Below, piece after piece: positions 5,808 through 6,333 of a DNA stretch of 6,333 nt. The translations under genes and the position numbers were made by a program. Source of the DNA: Oscillospiraceae bacterium. GTDB taxonomy: Bacteria; Bacillota; Clostridia; Christensenellales; Aristaeellaceae. The DNA lies in contig JAITDK010000057.1 of NCBI GenBank assembly GCA_031282605.1, positions 1 to 6,333 on the forward strand, read 5' to 3'. Within the stretch, counting starts at the first letter, position 1, and the number at the start of each line of letters is the position of its first letter. The notes below the pieces were generated by a model. That model saw only the letters and a list, made by a program, of their open reading frames with translations, ran no database searches and had not been told where the DNA came from.

Positions 5808-6333
5808 GTGGATATTCAGGCTGATCAGAATGTCAATCGGAGGCATGGGCTTAATCACATGTTTAAGCGCATGGGTCTTAGGTTGAAGACGGACTGGCAG
5901 ATATATGTGCTGCTATTACCCGCGCTGGCGTTTTTTTTCGTTTTCAACTATAAACCGTTGTACGGCATTCAGATCGCGTTCCGAAATTATAAGGCCGCAT
6001 TCGGGGTTACGGGGAGCGCCTGGGTGGGACTGAAAAACTTTCGGGACTTCTTTACGTCGTATTATGCCGGGCGGCTGTTTGTAAATACTTTCGTGTTAAA
6101 CCTATACGGACTGCTATGGGGGTTCCCGCTGCCCGTACTGCTGGCGATTTTGCTCAACCAGCTTCGTAACCAGCGATTCAAGGCGTTCACGCAAACCGCG
6201 ATATATGTTCCGCACTTCATATCGACGGTGGTTATGGCGGGTATGCTTTACCTGTTCCTGTCGCCAACGAACGGGATCATCAACCACCTGATGAACACGT
6301 CCACCTATTTCATGATCGAGCCGCGCTGGTTTC
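5808..6333 (+). CDS. LplB-type ABC transporter permease (carbohydrate uptake), 3'-truncated by the window edge
   Basis: Inner-membrane permease subunit of a CUT1-type sugar or oligosaccharide importer, similar to the LplB family found with YtcP permeases and LplA lipoproteins in Bacillota. The visible 175 residues carry a basic N-terminus and RLKTDWQIYVLLLPALAFFF (25-44), the typical opening. Membrane segments lie at about 31-55, 92-116 and 131-151, with YKPLYGIQIAF (48-58) and YVPHFISTVVMAGMLYLFLSP (133-153) as family hallmarks; roughly half the protein is missing. The start is the GTG at 5808, set by GGAGGTGA at 5793-5800; the ATG at 5859 would remove 17 residues. It is divergent from the lar operon. 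The substrate cannot be read from a permease; the nearby inositol genes do not prove inositol, since this family usually serves glycans. An eight-T run (5931-5938) lies in the first membrane segment. Confidence 0.9.
   Translation, partial: MDIQADQNVNRRHGLNHMFKRMGLRLKTDWQIYVLLLPALAFFFVFNYKPLYGIQIAFRNYKAAFGVTGSAWVGLKNFRDFFTSYYAGRLFVNTFVLNLYGLLWGFPLPVLLAILLNQLRNQRFKAFTQTAIYVPHFISTVVMAGMLYLFLSPTNGIINHLMNTSTYFMIEPRWF

Noticed and set aside
5764..5886. Short 40-codon frame on the plus strand starting MWYNVN, with GGAGGA in front
   Set aside because: Its start overlaps the extended -10 element, so the predicted transcript begins after it, and it runs into the permease gene in another frame. The GGAGGA is too close to the ATG for a good site.

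Overview
The window comes from a fairly GC-rich bacterium, most likely an anaerobic member of the Bacillota (Clostridia-like). The clues are consensus Shine-Dalgarno sites before nearly every gene, an LplB-type sugar permease, a DUF3842 protein, and a LarE with the cysteine set expected of the iron-sulfur type. This assignment is inference from gene content; there is no marker gene. No rRNA, tRNA, CRISPR array or mobile element is visible.

Layout. (1) Positions 1-2057, plus strand: the 3' two thirds of iolD, then a complete iolE. These are consecutive steps of myo-inositol catabolism: IolE dehydrates scyllo-inosose and IolD opens the resulting ring dione. (2) 2058-2175: a short gap between convergent genes, holding two overlapping, mutually exclusive stem-loops. 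(3) 2176-5607, minus strand, read right to left: a DUF3842 gene, then larB, larC and larE. LarB, LarC and LarE are the complete biosynthetic set for the nickel-pincer nucleotide (NPN) cofactor of lactate racemase and related LarA-type racemases and epimerases. larB/larC and larC/larE each overlap by ATGA, so translation is probably coupled. (4) 5608-5807: a divergent control region with a good minus-strand promoter (TTGACA, 17 bp, TAGTAT) for the lar operon and an extended -10 promoter (TGG-TATAAT) for the plus strand. (5) 5808-6333: the start of an LplB-type ABC sugar permease, cut by the window end.

How the genes work together. LarB carboxylates nicotinic acid adenine dinucleotide and splits off AMP. 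LarE converts the two carboxylates to thiocarboxylates. LarC inserts nickel using CTP. LarC carries a 37-residue insert with 22 histidines, probably nickel-binding. The user enzyme, a LarA homologue, is not in the window. The most interesting open point is the DUF3842 protein: it is the first gene behind the lar promoter and is separated from larB by a hairpin plus T-rich tract that could act as an attenuator. I see no wholly new system; the window is a well-formed cofactor operon with an uncharacterised companion gene, set between sugar-polyol catabolism and sugar-uptake genes.
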